NCBI GenBank assembly: GCA_947168515.1
Contig: CAMVMF010000017.1
Span: forward strand, 1 to 50,386
Direction of reading: 5' to 3'
Length of the DNA stretch: 50,386 nt
Source: an uncultured Bacteroidales bacterium
GTDB taxonomy: Bacteria; Bacteroidota; Bacteroidia; Bacteroidales; P3
Below the pieces are notes generated by a model. The model was not told the origin of the DNA. It did not search any database and was given only the letters and a program-made list of their open reading frames with translations. This document shows, piece by piece, positions 42,163 to 50,386 of the stretch. Every line of letters begins with the position of its first letter. The stretch's first letter is position 1. The translations under genes and the position numbers were made by a program.

Positions 42163-44519
42163 ATTGTGGCCAGGTCGAGGCGGCTCCAGCCGTCGGTGGT
42201 TTTGTCGTCGTCAATGAGCCCTGCGGGGTAGTACCATCCGTCGCCCACCTGCACCAGCACGCCACCAGTCATATTCTTCCCTTTGGCGCGATGCTCTTCA
42301 ACATATTGCCACAGGGCGTTGTTCTTCTCTGGCGTGTCGGGGTCGCAGCCCGGGGTCTTGGTGTCGAAGAGGCCTATGGTGCCATTTTTCAGGCGCACGA
42401 TGAAGTCGACATAGAAGCACCGTTGTCCTCCGTCGGAACCTGTGTATGGCACCGCGAAGTGTTGCTTGCCTTCGTCGCCATTCTTGTACCACCAGTCGAC
42501 CCATTCTGTCCTTTGGTCTATCCATCGGGCAAAATCGCGCTCGGGCTTCGAGGCGTTGTTTTGCTCGAAATATGGTTTTAACGCGTGGTTGAAGATGTCC
42601 TCCGCCGGATGCACCACAGCGCTGTTGTATGGTCGCGTGGCGGGAATTTCGAAGTGTTCCGTGCTGTAGGCTTTCACGATGGTCGTCTGCCGCAGGGTGT
42701 TGCGATAGCGGGCCAAAGCGCCGGCAATGGCGTCTTCGAAGAAAGCACGATTGTTATAAGGTGCGTGGTTGTAGAGTATCACCTTTGGAGCTTCCGTTTC
42801 GGGTATGCCGAACAGATTCTCCATCGCGTCGAGCAGGGCACCTTGCAGTATGGGGGCGCTGTCGTATTTGCCGAAGCTGCCCACGTGATCGCGGCAGTAG
42901 CGCTCCAATGCGGCGCGCATCTCGCCAACGTTGATGGCTATGCGCGCTTTCTCCACCACTTCCACCTCGCCGTCGGCTCCCGTCAGGCGCATATCCTTGG
43001 GCAGTTCCACAAAGATATTCTTCACGTCGAGGTTCAACCTGCTCTTGTTTGCCAATGTGCGGTTGCGACGCACCTCCGCATCGAATAGCGTGGCCTCTTC
43101 TCCCGCCTGGCGTGTCCACTCGGCATCGTTCTGTGCGGGAAAATCAAGCTCCAGCGTCGCCTGCGCAACTTTTAGCCTTTCCTTTAATACGTCATTTAAT
43201 ATTCTGCGAAATCCGCTGCCCAAGCGGTTGCGCTGCTGGTGGTGGTCCATATACACGCTCCGCAGGTCGATATTTTGCAGTCCTTCGCGCCTGTTGGCGA
43301 ATACGGTGCCGAGGTAGCCCATATCGTCCTGGCTCACCTGCACCATGTCGGCCGAGAGGTTGGTGTATACGTAGCCATAGTTCAGCCGGTCGTCGGTGTA
43401 GAAGTGCTGTTGTGGCATACGCAGTATGCGTCCCACCGTCTGGGTGGTGAAGACGATGCTCTTCAGGTCGCGGAAGATGAGCAGCACAGCGGCTCTTGGG
43501 CAGTCCCACCCCAGGGCTATGGCCTGCTTGAAGAGTAGCACGCGCGTCGGGTCGTCTGGGTGGACGATGTCGGCCAGGTTGGGGCTCTTCTCTTTCGAGA
43601 GCCACACCGCCAAGCGTCCGTTCTCCTCGCTGATGTCTATGGCGGGGTCGGCCAGGTAGGCCTTCACCTCGTCGGCTATCTTGCGCTCGTCGTCGCCCAG
43701 GGCCTCCTTGGTGTCGTTGGGCAACTGCACCAGCAGCAGGGGGTTGATGCCGTATTCCTGCCAGGCGGCGGCCAGCTCGTCGCGCTTGCGCAAGGCACGT
43801 TGCAGCAAGCGCTGGTTCACCGTCAGGGCGTGCTGCTCGGTGTCGCTCCGCACGCCGGGGTTCAGCTGCACACCTTTCTTGATCATCTCCTCGCCTATCA
43901 CCTCCTGGCGACGCACCACAACGTTGTAGTCGCTCCGCGACGTGGGTGTAGCACTGATGCGCAGCTCTATCTTGGGCTTTATCACCTCGCGCAGCAGGCG
44001 TTCGCTCTTCTCGGCGTTGCGACCGGCGAACATATGTTCCTCGTCGATAACGGCCACCACGGGGCGTTCTTCGCGCGTGCGCTGCAGCAGGGCACCAAGT
44101 GTGCGGTTCTGCTCGTTGTCGCGGATCAGCAGGTTGTTGTCCTTGTTGACGCTCTCCCAGTTGAGGAAGAGCACCTCGCCGGGACGCAGCCCTTCCGTCA
44201 CCTCGGCCTCGTCGAACCAGATGGGGCGCAGCGAGCGCGTCTCGCTGAAGAAGTTGCGCATCGAGCGGTAGCTCTGCTGATGCAGTTTGTTGGGTGCCAG
44301 CCACACCCACGCCACGCTGCTGTAGTTGCATTCCGCCGCTCCAGCAGCCAGCTCGCGCGTCAGCTCGTCCATCGCCGTGCTGGCCATCACCGTCTTGCCG
44401 CTGCCCGTGGGGGCCTTCAGCACCAGGCGCTGCCGCTGCTCGTCGTAGCCCAGCATCTGCACTAACCGCCCTTTTAGCTCATTCACGGCGTTGCGTTGGT
44501 AGGTCTTCAGTTCTATCAT
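42159..44519 (-). CDS. Res-like SF2 helicase with C-terminal nuclease motif
   Basis: 786 residues. The ATG at 44519 (MIELKTYQRNAVNELKG) is preferred: it overlaps the upstream stop as ATGA. Helicase motifs are Walker A APTGSGKT (36-43), Ia WLAPNKLHQQS, II VIDEEH (157-162), III SATPTS (189-194) and VI QTVGRILRMP. The C-terminus has VDFIVRLKNG (704-) and LFDTKT (about 717-722), spaced like the D...(D/E)xK core of PD-(D/E)xK nucleases. This is the plan of type III restriction (Res) subunits. The gene is downstream of the methyltransferase, with the YhcG gene between them, which is not the usual type III layout. Confidence 0.88.
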   Translation of the reverse strand: MIELKTYQRNAVNELKGRLVQMLGYDEQRQRLVLKAPTGSGKTVMASTAMDELTRELAAGAAECNYSSVAWVWLAPNKLHQQSYRSMRNFFSETRSLRPIWFDEAEVTEGLRPGEVLFLNWESVNKDNNLLIRDNEQNRTLGALLQRTREERPVVAVIDEEHMFAGRNAEKSERLLREVIKPKIELRISATPTSRSDYNVVVRRQEVIGEEMIKKGVQLNPGVRSDTEQHALTVNQRLLQRALRKRDELAAAWQEYGINPLLLVQLPNDTKEALGDDERKIADEVKAYLADPAIDISEENGRLAVWLSKEKSPNLADIVHPDDPTRVLLFKQAIALGWDCPRAAVLLIFRDLKSIVFTTQTVGRILRMPQQHFYTDDRLNYGYVYTNLSADMVQVSQDDMGYLGTVFANRREGLQNIDLRSVYMDHHQQRNRLGSGFRRILNDVLKERLKVAQATLELDFPAQNDAEWTRQAGEEATLFDAEVRRNRTLANKSRLNLDVKNIFVELPKDMRLTGADGEVEVVEKARIAINVGEMRAALERYCRDHVGSFGKYDSAPILQGALLDAMENLFGIPETEAPKVILYNHAPYNNRAFFEDAIAGALARYRNTLRQTTIVKAYSTEHFEIPATRPYNSAVVHPAEDIFNHALKPYFEQNNASKPERDFARWIDQRTEWVDWWYKNGDEGKQHFAVPYTGSDGGQRCFYVDFIVRLKNGTIGLFDTKTPGCDPDTPEKNNALWQYVEEHRAKGKNMTGGVLVQVGDGWYYPAGLIDDDKTTDGWSRLDLATI

Positions 44520-45661
44520 TCGTTGTCCTCCTTTCTTGCTTCCAGTTCCGCCACCGTGCGGTCCACCACCTCCTGCAGCTGGTAGGTGGCTACTCCCAGG
44601 GGTTTCTGGATGTCCTGCAGCGACCACTCGACAACGGTTTTCTTGGCTGTCTTGCAAATCAGTAAACCAACAGAGGGGTTGTCATCTTCGCCACGAAGCA
44701 GTTTGTCAGCAGCCGTAACATAAAAATTCAGCTTACCGGCAAACTCGGGCATGAACTTCACGGCTTTCAGCTCCACGATGACGTATCGTCGTTGTGGAAT
44801 GTGATAGAACAACAAGTCGGGGAAGAAAACAGTTTCTTCGTCTATCTGCAATTCCTTTTGACGGCCAAGATAAGCAAAGCCCTTACCTAGCTCCAATAGG
44901 AATTCTGTCACGTTCTTAGCCAATGCGTTCTCCAGATCTTTTTCTTCCTTGACAGCCTCTTCTGTGACGAACCTCAGGTCGTATTCTTTCTTCAACAATT
45001 GTTTTGCCTCCTCTATCTGAGAGGCTGGCAGCGCCCGGTCGAAATTGGTGATAGCCGAGCCTTGCGATTGGAAGAGGTGAGCAGCTACATTATGTTCCAA
45101 TTGTGCACGGCTCCAGCCCTCCGTTGCCACTTTGTTGATATAGAAGAGGGCTTCGTCGAGTGACTTACTTTTGGTGAAAATATGCACATGGTGTTTCCAT
45201 GGAATAACGCCAAATATTTGAGGCATCCTTAATTCTTCACCAGCTTGGTGAAATAATTCGTCACCAGCTTGGTGACGAATTACCGTTTCATTTTTTTCAA
45301 CAGGCTGTAGATTCAATTCGTCACCAACTTGGTGACGAATTGCAAAGTATTCATAATAAAATAAATACCAACGCTTCATATATTTGAGGTTGGTTACAGA
45401 AAACCCCTTCTCTCCAGGAAACATCGCCCTCATATCGAGGCTCAGCTGATTGAAGAATCCGCTGCCCCACTTACTCTCTGCTTTTTTGGCCACAATATCT
45501 CGTCCAAGATTCCAGCAAAACTCCAAAGCCTCGCTATTTGCCTTGACGGCAGCCCTCAGCTGACTCTGCCTATAACGGCGTTTCAAATCCGCCAGCCATT
45601 CTACGTATTCCTTGTCGGCCAGCATACCATCGCGGTTTACAAATGTGGGTTTGTCGCTCAT
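44516..45661 (-). CDS. YhcG/DUF1016-family nuclease
   Basis: 381 residues. N-terminal DUF1016 domain (about 18-105: LKRRYRQSQLRAAV, ALEFCWNLGRDIVAKK, WGSGFFNQLSLDMR, GFSVTNLKYMKRWY) and C-terminal PD-(D/E)xK domain (about 255-381: PDLLFYH at 281-287 and VELK at 296-299, with the Asp and Glu-x-Lys of the active site). Between them (about 109-147) is an insert repeating RHQxGDEL, encoded by palindromic DNA. Such proteins are linked to restriction and phage defence. The gene overlaps both neighbours by ATGA. The central part is more AT-rich than the rest of the operon. Confidence 0.88.
   Translation of the reverse strand: MSDKPTFVNRDGMLADKEYVEWLADLKRRYRQSQLRAAVKANSEALEFCWNLGRDIVAKKAESKWGSGFFNQLSLDMRAMFPGEKGFSVTNLKYMKRWYLFYYEYFAIRHQVGDELNLQPVEKNETVIRHQAGDELFHQAGEELRMPQIFGVIPWKHHVHIFTKSKSLDEALFYINKVATEGWSRAQLEHNVAAHLFQSQGSAITNFDRALPASQIEEAKQLLKKEYDLRFVTEEAVKEEKDLENALAKNVTEFLLELGKGFAYLGRQKELQIDEETVFFPDLLFYHIPQRRYVIVELKAVKFMPEFAGKLNFYVTAADKLLRGEDDNPSVGLLICKTAKKTVVEWSLQDIQKPLGVATYQLQEVVDRTVAELEARKEDNE
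45231..45341. repeat. Three palindromic inserts inside the YhcG gene
   Basis: Perfect palindromes AATTCGTCACCA-nnn-TGGTGACGAATT at 45255-45281 and 45315-45341, and a variant TTCACCA-GCT-TGGTGAA at 45235-45251. They are in frame and encode RHQVGDEL and related repeats. They may be insertions of a mobile palindrome tolerated in a linker, or a means of varying the linker length. Confidence 0.85.
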
Positions 45662-47484
45662 TCCTCGCCTCCTTTCGGTGATGTTTCGGCGGTGGTTCTT
45701 TGTGCTCTCTTCTTGGGCAGCACATTTTTGTAGGCCTGGTAGATGGCCTCCGGCAGGGCGCAGAGTTCCACGCGGTCGAGCACCGGGCCGAAGTCGTCGT
45801 CCCAGGCGTAGGCGCCTGGGCTGAAGACATAGGTCTTCAGTTTAGAGTTTAGAGTTAAAAGGTTAGAGTTAGCCTGCGCCGTCTGCAGCCAGTCGACGAT
45901 GTCGGGGATGGCCTCCTCATTGTAGACGACCATCATCGCCCGCTCGCCGTCCGAGAAAAGGCGTACGTCTTTTGGTGTCAGTCCAACTTTCAACGCTAAA
46001 CTTTCAACTTTCAACTCCTCAAAGACACCCTCCTTGATGCACAGCAAGTCGGTGGCGGCGCCGACCAGGGCGCGCATATTGCGGTTGGTGCGCTCGCGGG
46101 GCAGCAGCTGCGTGCGGTAGTAGCGCAGGTTGTTGTCGCGGAGACCTTCCACCTGCCCCCCCTTGGGCGTGGTGTAGCCCTCTATCACCCGCTTGTTGCG
46201 CTCGTAGGTCACCTCGCGACAGATGTTGTTCTCGTTGTTCGTCACCAGTATGCATTGCCTCTTGCCCCCATCCTCCTTGTTCAGCTGCATCACCGCGTGA
46301 AGCGTCGTACCGCTGCCGGCAAAGAAGTCGAGGATGATGGAGGATTTGTGTGTTCTAACTATTGTAGTCAAAAGGTACTTTATCAGGTTTGATGGCTTGG
46401 GGAAATCAAACACTCTAATACCGAATATTGAGGTTATTTCTGCTGTACCTTGTGCTGTGTTAAATAAATCTGATGTTATAAGATTTCTAAAAGGTGTAGT
46501 CCTGTCAATAGTTTTTCCTGTATTATCTATCCTTGAATATCTTTTGTTATAAATATTCCAACCATCCTTGCCATTTTTGAAGACAATAAAATCGTTTTCC
46601 TGCCCCCACTTAACTTTGGTGGCGCTCCATAGATAATTCCATCCTTCATCAGACCTTTCATTACCACCGCCCGGCCATCTCATAGTACCATCTGGACATT
46701 GTATGGGGAAATTAAGTGCTTCTGAATAATGTCCCCCAACACGCCTTCTGTCCATTTTATCCAATGCATATTTACCTCTTGTTTCTTCGTATTCATCCGA
46801 ATAAGGGAAAGCGTCTTCTGATATTTCTTGTCCGTCAAATATAACCGAATTTCGATTTTTGCAATACAGCATCACATATTCGGTAACAGTAATTATATCT
46901 GTTCCTGTATTTGAACCAGCGGTTGATTGCCAAACAAAGTTGGTTACAAAATTCCTTTCCCCGAACACCTGGTCACAGAGGAGTTTGAGGTTGGCTTGTT
47001 CGTTGTCGTCGATGGAGATAAAGATAACGCCGCGGTCGCTCAGCAGGCGTTTAGCTATGCGTAGGCGTTTGCTCATAAACGAGAGCCACTTGCTATGGCG
47101 GTAGCTGTCCTCGCTGTCCACAAAGGTGTCGTTATAGACGAAGTCTTTGTTGCCGGTGTTGTAGGGCGGGTCGATATAGATGACATCCACCTTGCCCTCG
47201 TGGGTGTAGCTCAGGGCTGTCAGGGCCTCCAAGTTGTCGCCCTCAATGAGGATATGGTTCGGAGCCTCCTGGCCGCCGTTGGTCAGCGCCAGTTCCTTGT
47301 CCTCCACCAGCACAGGCAGCTTCTCGCGCAGGCGCTCCTCCACGTCCTCCACACGTTCTTCCCACACTAGGCCGTAGCTGCGGCCCTCGGCGGCCAGCTG
47401 CAGCAGCGCCGCCCGCTCGTCGTCGGTCAATCCTGTAAGGTTTTGTATCTTTTGCCGCAACGCGGCACGGTCTATCCTTGCCAT
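45658..47484 (-). CDS. N6-adenine DNA methyltransferase (type III Mod-like)
   Basis: First gene of the defence operon, 608 residues. Catalytic motif IV is DPPYNTG (105-111), followed by the AdoMet-binding FAGSGTT (388-394), the order typical of beta-class amino-methyltransferases such as type III Mod. The segment between them (about 190-380) is the likely target-recognition region; its DNA (about 46340-46950) is visibly more AT-rich than the flanks. The enzyme would methylate host adenines at the recognised site and so protect them from the operon's nucleases. It overlaps the next gene by ATGA. Confidence 0.92.
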   Translation of the reverse strand: MARIDRAALRQKIQNLTGLTDDERAALLQLAAEGRSYGLVWEERVEDVEERLREKLPVLVEDKELALTNGGQEAPNHILIEGDNLEALTALSYTHEGKVDVIYIDPPYNTGNKDFVYNDTFVDSEDSYRHSKWLSFMSKRLRIAKRLLSDRGVIFISIDDNEQANLKLLCDQVFGERNFVTNFVWQSTAGSNTGTDIITVTEYVMLYCKNRNSVIFDGQEISEDAFPYSDEYEETRGKYALDKMDRRRVGGHYSEALNFPIQCPDGTMRWPGGGNERSDEGWNYLWSATKVKWGQENDFIVFKNGKDGWNIYNKRYSRIDNTGKTIDRTTPFRNLITSDLFNTAQGTAEITSIFGIRVFDFPKPSNLIKYLLTTIVRTHKSSIILDFFAGSGTTLHAVMQLNKEDGGKRQCILVTNNENNICREVTYERNKRVIEGYTTPKGGQVEGLRDNNLRYYRTQLLPRERTNRNMRALVGAATDLLCIKEGVFEELKVESLALKVGLTPKDVRLFSDGERAMMVVYNEEAIPDIVDWLQTAQANSNLLTLNSKLKTYVFSPGAYAWDDDFGPVLDRVELCALPEAIYQAYKNVLPKKRAQRTTAETSPKGGEE

Positions 47485-47506
47485 AAATAAATATAATATG
47501 CGAACG

Positions 47507-47514
47507 CAAATATA
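47507..47514 (-). promoter_or_regulatory. -7 box upstream of the defence operon (candidate)
   Basis: Minus-strand TATATTTG fits TAnnTTTG and ends 23 bp before the methyltransferase ATG. No -33 box at ideal spacing is clear. The region 47521-48076 upstream holds no gene I can support. Confidence 0.45.
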
Positions 47515-48080
47515 CGTATTTTTTCAAAACTTAGGTATTTCAAAAGAAGGTTCTTTGTGAATTTGCCAAAAATCAATAAATTAGCTGTGAAATATATTTG
47601 CTAAAAAAGCACTCTTTTCTACCTATTTATAACTAGAGAAATCTATTTTTAGTAACGATTAAAAATAAAATGATACGATACGGAAGGAGGGTTGATGTGG
47701 TTCCAATTGTGGAGAGAATCGTCGAAGATGACCTCTCTGGCGAGTCTGTCTAGGAAAGGCTCATTCACTTTCCTTCTGGTTTCATACTCCTTCTGATACG
47801 GTATCGTGTCGGTCCGACGGAAGTTTGCCTGAGCTTTTGTCCTTTTAGGGTGTCAATTATGTTTCATCACTTTACCCATGGCGTTATCGGAGGATTTTTT
47901 TTGTATTGGCTTTTCTGGTCGTCTGTGCAAATTCGCCAAATCGGTAATACAGGCTCTGCGGCTAAAAGACATGGATGGTTATTGATGGAGTCTATTTTGC
48001 GGTTTGCATACCTGAATCTCTTTATGTTGTGGATTGCAGACTGGCCGCAATAGGTTGCCGTTCAGGTGGTCGCGAATGTC

Positions 48081-48326
48081 GCGTCTCTACGAGATGCTGG
48101 ATGGGTCGGTACCATTAACCCCACACTGCGCCTGGCGGCTTGTGTGGGGTTATTAAAATTCAGCCTCTACGAGGCTGTTGAAATATCGGACTGTACTATT
48201 ACCCCACACTGCGCCTTGCGGCTTGTGTGGGGTTTCTTCGAGACGTTGCTTGGTCTCGGCAAAGGGAACAAGCTCCCTTTGCACTCGACTTTGCAACGTT
48301 ATTAAGATTCAGCATCTTCGATGCCG
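48081..48326 (+). repeat. Intergenic M1-M2-M3 hairpin repeats, double copy F
   Basis: M1 GCGTCTC-TAC-GAGATGC (48081-48097, one T-G wobble), M2 CCCCACAC...GTGTGGGG (48119-48149), M3 CAGCCTC-TAC-GAGGCTG (48161-48177), then a second M2 (48202-48232), module X bounded by ACGTTGC (48243-48249) and GCAACGT (48293-48299) with a GCAAAGGGA/TCCCTTTGC stem, and a second M3 CAGCATC-TTC-GATGCCG (48310-48326). The second half aligns with the reverse strand of copy D. Confidence 0.8.
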
Positions 48327-48362
48327 TAGAGGTATCCCGTTGTAAATTGAATATAGGTCAGG

Positions 48363-49001
48363 TTAGGGGGTGGGCTGTTTTTGCAGCCAGCGGTGGACTT
48401 CTTGGATGCGTTGGCGGGCTTGCTGGCTGTATTCGTCGTCGGGGGCGAGGATAGGGGCTAGGTAATCTTGCCACTGGTCGGACTGGAAGTATTGGCGCTG
48501 GCGGTCGATGTATTCTTTCAGTTTGATTTTGGTTCCGTCGAAGTCGGAGATGACCCAGGTGCCGTTTAGTTTCATTAGGCACAGCGTGTGCCTGATGCTT
48601 ACGCCAAAGTTGGTGATGGTGAATGTGGCTTCGGCTCCGTCGCCTTGGGCGATGATGTTCTCTATACTGATGGTTCGGTTGGGGTCTCTGCCGCCGTTGC
48701 CACTGACGAAGTAGTAGAGCCATTCGTCGGAGCCTATCTCGCCGATGCCGTCGCTGGGCACTGCCCAGGCTCGTTGCAAGAGTTCGAAGTATTCGGGAGC
48801 AAAAGCACTTTCGCTACCAGCGATGATTTCGTGGTCGGGGAGAAACTCGATGAGTTGGGCAACGCGCTGCTGGGTGGGTGGGTCGTTGTCGGCATTTTCA
48901 AAAGGAATGATTTCTTCTGTTGCTTTGTCAAAATTTCCGGTGCAGGATATGTTACACAGGACCATCAGCGCGGTGAGTGTGAGCGGTAGCAAGCGTTTCA
49001 T
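48363..49001 (-). CDS. Lipoprotein of unknown function
   Basis: The 212-residue product has a lipoprotein signal peptide (MKRLLPLTLTALMVLCNISC, Cys about 20). The mature part is acidic and helical, with QRVAQLIEFLPDHEII, SDEWLYYFVSGNGGRDPN and a beta-rich VISDFDG segment, weakly like the DUF3828-type of small exported proteins. Function unknown. It starts 3 bp after the stop of the HAD gene, so the two are co-transcribed. Confidence 0.8.
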   Translation of the reverse strand: MKRLLPLTLTALMVLCNISCTGNFDKATEEIIPFENADNDPPTQQRVAQLIEFLPDHEIIAGSESAFAPEYFELLQRAWAVPSDGIGEIGSDEWLYYFVSGNGGRDPNRTISIENIIAQGDGAEATFTITNFGVSIRHTLCLMKLNGTWVISDFDGTKIKLKEYIDRQRQYFQSDQWQDYLAPILAPDDEYSQQARQRIQEVHRWLQKQPTP

Positions 49002-49004
49002 GGG

Positions 49005-49652
49005 TTAGTGGGTTTTGAGGATATGGGAGATGGACTGGTAGTTGATGCCTTGGAACGAGTCCAGCACATGGCTGCAGCGGGACGCTATGGCGTGGCGAGG
49101 GTGGGTAGTGGCCATGCCGAAGGTGAACATGCCGGCCGTCATGGCTGCCTGCAGTCCGCTGAAGGCATCTTCGAAGACGATGCACTCGGCGGGGGTGCAT
49201 GCAAGCCTTTCGGCGGCACGCAGGTAGCAGTCGGGGTGGGGTTTGGAATGGGCGAAGTCTTCGGCCGTGAGGATTTGGTCGAAGAGCTGTGGGAAGTGGG
49301 GCATCTGCATTTGGACGTGCCTCATCTTGTCGCGGTTGGAGCTGGTGACGAGAGCCAATAGCAGGCCGTGGTTCCGAAGGTCATGTAGCATCTCTTCGGC
49401 CCCGGGGAAGAAGTGGTAGTGCACGTTGCGCTCGGCCTCGTAGAGCTGGCGGATGAGGTCCTGCTGCATTTCCTTGTCGGGGAAGTAACGCTGCATGATG
49501 TCGGAAAGGGTGGTGCCTTTGATGAGCTGGGCGAAATCGTTTATCTCGGGGTGGTACCGTTGTCCCACCTTGCTCCAGAATTGGGAGTAATGCCCTTCGG
49601 TGTCGAAGAGGGTTCCGTCGAGGTCGAAAAGGGCCGCTTTGAGTGTTGTCAT
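49005..49652 (-). CDS. HAD-family phosphatase (beta-phosphoglucomutase-like)
   Basis: A 215-residue cytosolic HAD hydrolase. The ATG at 49652 is chosen since MTTLKAALFDLDGTLFDTEG places motif I (DLDGT, nucleophile Asp near residue 10) at the N-terminus. Motif II is VTSSN (about residue 105), and motif III/IV is CIVFEDAFSGLQAAMTAGM near 165-185. The cap is helical as in the beta-phosphoglucomutase/Gph group. Substrate is probably a sugar or nucleotide phosphate. It is 25 bp after the acetyltransferase gene. Confidence 0.92.
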   Translation of the reverse strand: MTTLKAALFDLDGTLFDTEGHYSQFWSKVGQRYHPEINDFAQLIKGTTLSDIMQRYFPDKEMQQDLIRQLYEAERNVHYHFFPGAEEMLHDLRNHGLLLALVTSSNRDKMRHVQMQMPHFPQLFDQILTAEDFAHSKPHPDCYLRAAERLACTPAECIVFEDAFSGLQAAMTAGMFTFGMATTHPRHAIASRCSHVLDSFQGINYQSISHILKTH

Positions 49653-49677
49653 ATTGGGGGGCTGGTCGATAGATGCT

Positions 49678-50244
49678 TCAGACTTCGATGGCTTTGATAA
49701 ACTTGGCGGGAACGCCACCCACGATGGTGTTGGCCGCCACGTCTTTGGTGACCACTGCGCCGGCTGCCACCACGGCATTGTCGCCTATGGTAACGCCTTG
49801 CAGGGTGGTTGCGTGAGCCCCAATCCACACATTGTTGCCCACATGGATGGGCTTGTGGTAGAGGCTCTGCCTATCGCTGGGGGCAAAGCCGTGGTTGAGG
49901 GTGGCGAACACTACTTGTGGGCCGATGAGGCATCCCTCGCCAATCCAGATGCCTCCCTGGTCTTGGAATTGGCACCCGGCGTTGACGAACACCTTGGGGC
50001 CGATGTGGATGTTTTTCCCGAAGTCGGTGCTGAAAGGTGGGTTTATGATTACAGTCTCATCGAGCTGGTAGCCGAACAATTGGCTGAGCATCTGCCGGCG
50101 TTCTTCGGGTTCGTGGAATCCGGTGTTGTAGACACAGGTGATACGTTGTGCTTCGACAGTCTGCTGCCGCATAAAGGCAACGATGTCGGGACGGTTGAGG
50201 GGTTGTCCGTCGGCTATGAGCTGCTGGAATTCTTTGATGGTCAT
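49678..50244 (-). CDS. Sugar O-acetyltransferase (maltose/galactoside acetyltransferase type)
   Basis: The 188-residue enzyme transfers acetyl from acetyl-CoA to a sugar or similar acceptor. The N-terminal helical part (about 1-65) is followed by a left-handed beta helix: FGKNIHIGPKVFVNAGCQF, IGEGCLIGPQVVFATLNHG (with the catalytic His in the NHG segment), HVGNNVWIGAHATTLQGVTIG and PAKFIKAI at the end. It matches the LacA/Maa/NodL group. It probably forms an operon with the HAD phosphatase and lipoprotein. The real substrate is unknown. Confidence 0.9.
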   Translation of the reverse strand: MTIKEFQQLIADGQPLNRPDIVAFMRQQTVEAQRITCVYNTGFHEPEERRQMLSQLFGYQLDETVIINPPFSTDFGKNIHIGPKVFVNAGCQFQDQGGIWIGEGCLIGPQVVFATLNHGFAPSDRQSLYHKPIHVGNNVWIGAHATTLQGVTIGDNAVVAAGAVVTKDVAANTIVGGVPAKFIKAIEV

Positions 50245-50260
50245 TTTTTAAACTATAAAG

Positions 50261-50386
50261 TAAAAACTAAAAACTAAAAAGAGATTATGCAACCTCAAAT
50301 AAGATTTCTTACTACGAATAGCACGAATCTGACGTTTTCGTTAAGCCGAACGCAGACAAGCTTGCGATTGTTCTCCGCTTCGCTAT
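50261..50386. repeat. Right-edge repeat fragment
   Basis: At 50332-50356 lies ACGTTTTCGTTAAGCCGAACGCAGA, one base different from the start of the 83-bp repeat near 37.55 kb. At 50368-50386 is the exact reverse complement of 4073-4091. A TAAAAACTAAAAACTAAAAA run (50261-50280) also occurs at 35788-35807. The unit continues past the window edge. Confidence 0.6.

Noticed and set aside
38216..47484. Classical Dnd phosphorothioation system
   Set aside because: No DndC-like sulfotransferase or DndA desulfurase is present, and a DNA methyltransferase occupies the modification role.

Overview
The window looks like a chromosomal segment of a gut- or rumen-type Bacteroidales (Bacteroidota). The evidence is type IX secretion (T9SS) C-terminal sorting domains of both type A (10630-12411) and type B (32622-34601), promoter-like TAnnTTTG boxes, a methylmalonyl-CoA decarboxylase sodium pump of the propionate pathway, and the ftsX-DUF3098-uppP-truB cluster. 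No rRNA, tRNA, CRISPR array, transposase or phage gene was recognised. Species-level placement cannot be made from sequence reading alone.

Layout. 1-900: gene-free, rich in short palindromes. 915-3815: carbamate kinase, two paralogous membrane proteins and ornithine carbamoyltransferase, ending in a strong terminator. 3968-4205: a MITE-like inverted-repeat unit. 4350-5795: surface lipoprotein. 6139-10256: queA, rarA and an Uup-type ABC-F ATPase. 10630-13973 (minus): two secreted proteins, one a T9SS cargo, with a relic of a third upstream. 14487-18635 (minus): truB, uppP, DUF3098, ftsX, dnaN. 18890-20178 (minus): small lipoprotein and dapD. 20842-23178: two proteins of unknown function. 23223-25118: dxs. 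25468-30786: methylmalonyl-CoA epimerase, decarboxylase alpha, a Cys-rich lipoprotein, an enlarged gamma subunit, biotin carrier and beta subunit. 31863-37209: flavin reductase-like protein, a T9SS type B protein overlapping a Card1/Can2-like CARF nuclease, and a secreted protein. 38216-47484 (minus): a six-gene defence-type operon. 48363-50244 (minus): lipoprotein, HAD phosphatase and acetyltransferase.

The most notable region is 38216-47484. Read in the direction of transcription it encodes an N6-adenine DNA methyltransferase of type III Mod kind, a YhcG/DUF1016 nuclease, a Res-like helicase with a C-terminal PD-(D/E)xK-like motif, a 96-residue helical protein, a DndD-like SMC-type ATPase, and a HerA-like ATPase with a DndE-like N-terminal region. 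The first five genes are joined by four consecutive ATGA overlaps. It looks like a type III restriction-modification core fused to ATPases that normally accompany DNA phosphorothioation, but no sulfur-transfer gene (DndC or DndA) is present. I know of no named system with this exact composition.

The second notable feature is a family of structured intergenic repeats built from three hairpin modules in fixed order (M1-M2-M3). It occurs in either orientation near 30.9, 31.2, 31.7 and 48.1-48.3 kb, with partial copies near 0.6, 20.6 and 37.5 kb. The hairpin arms change in a compensating way between copies. Other repeats include an 83-bp tandem duplication (37.55 kb), a 19-unit heptamer array (35.8 kb), a 58-bp triplicate (20.2 kb) and palindromes inserted in frame in the YhcG gene.
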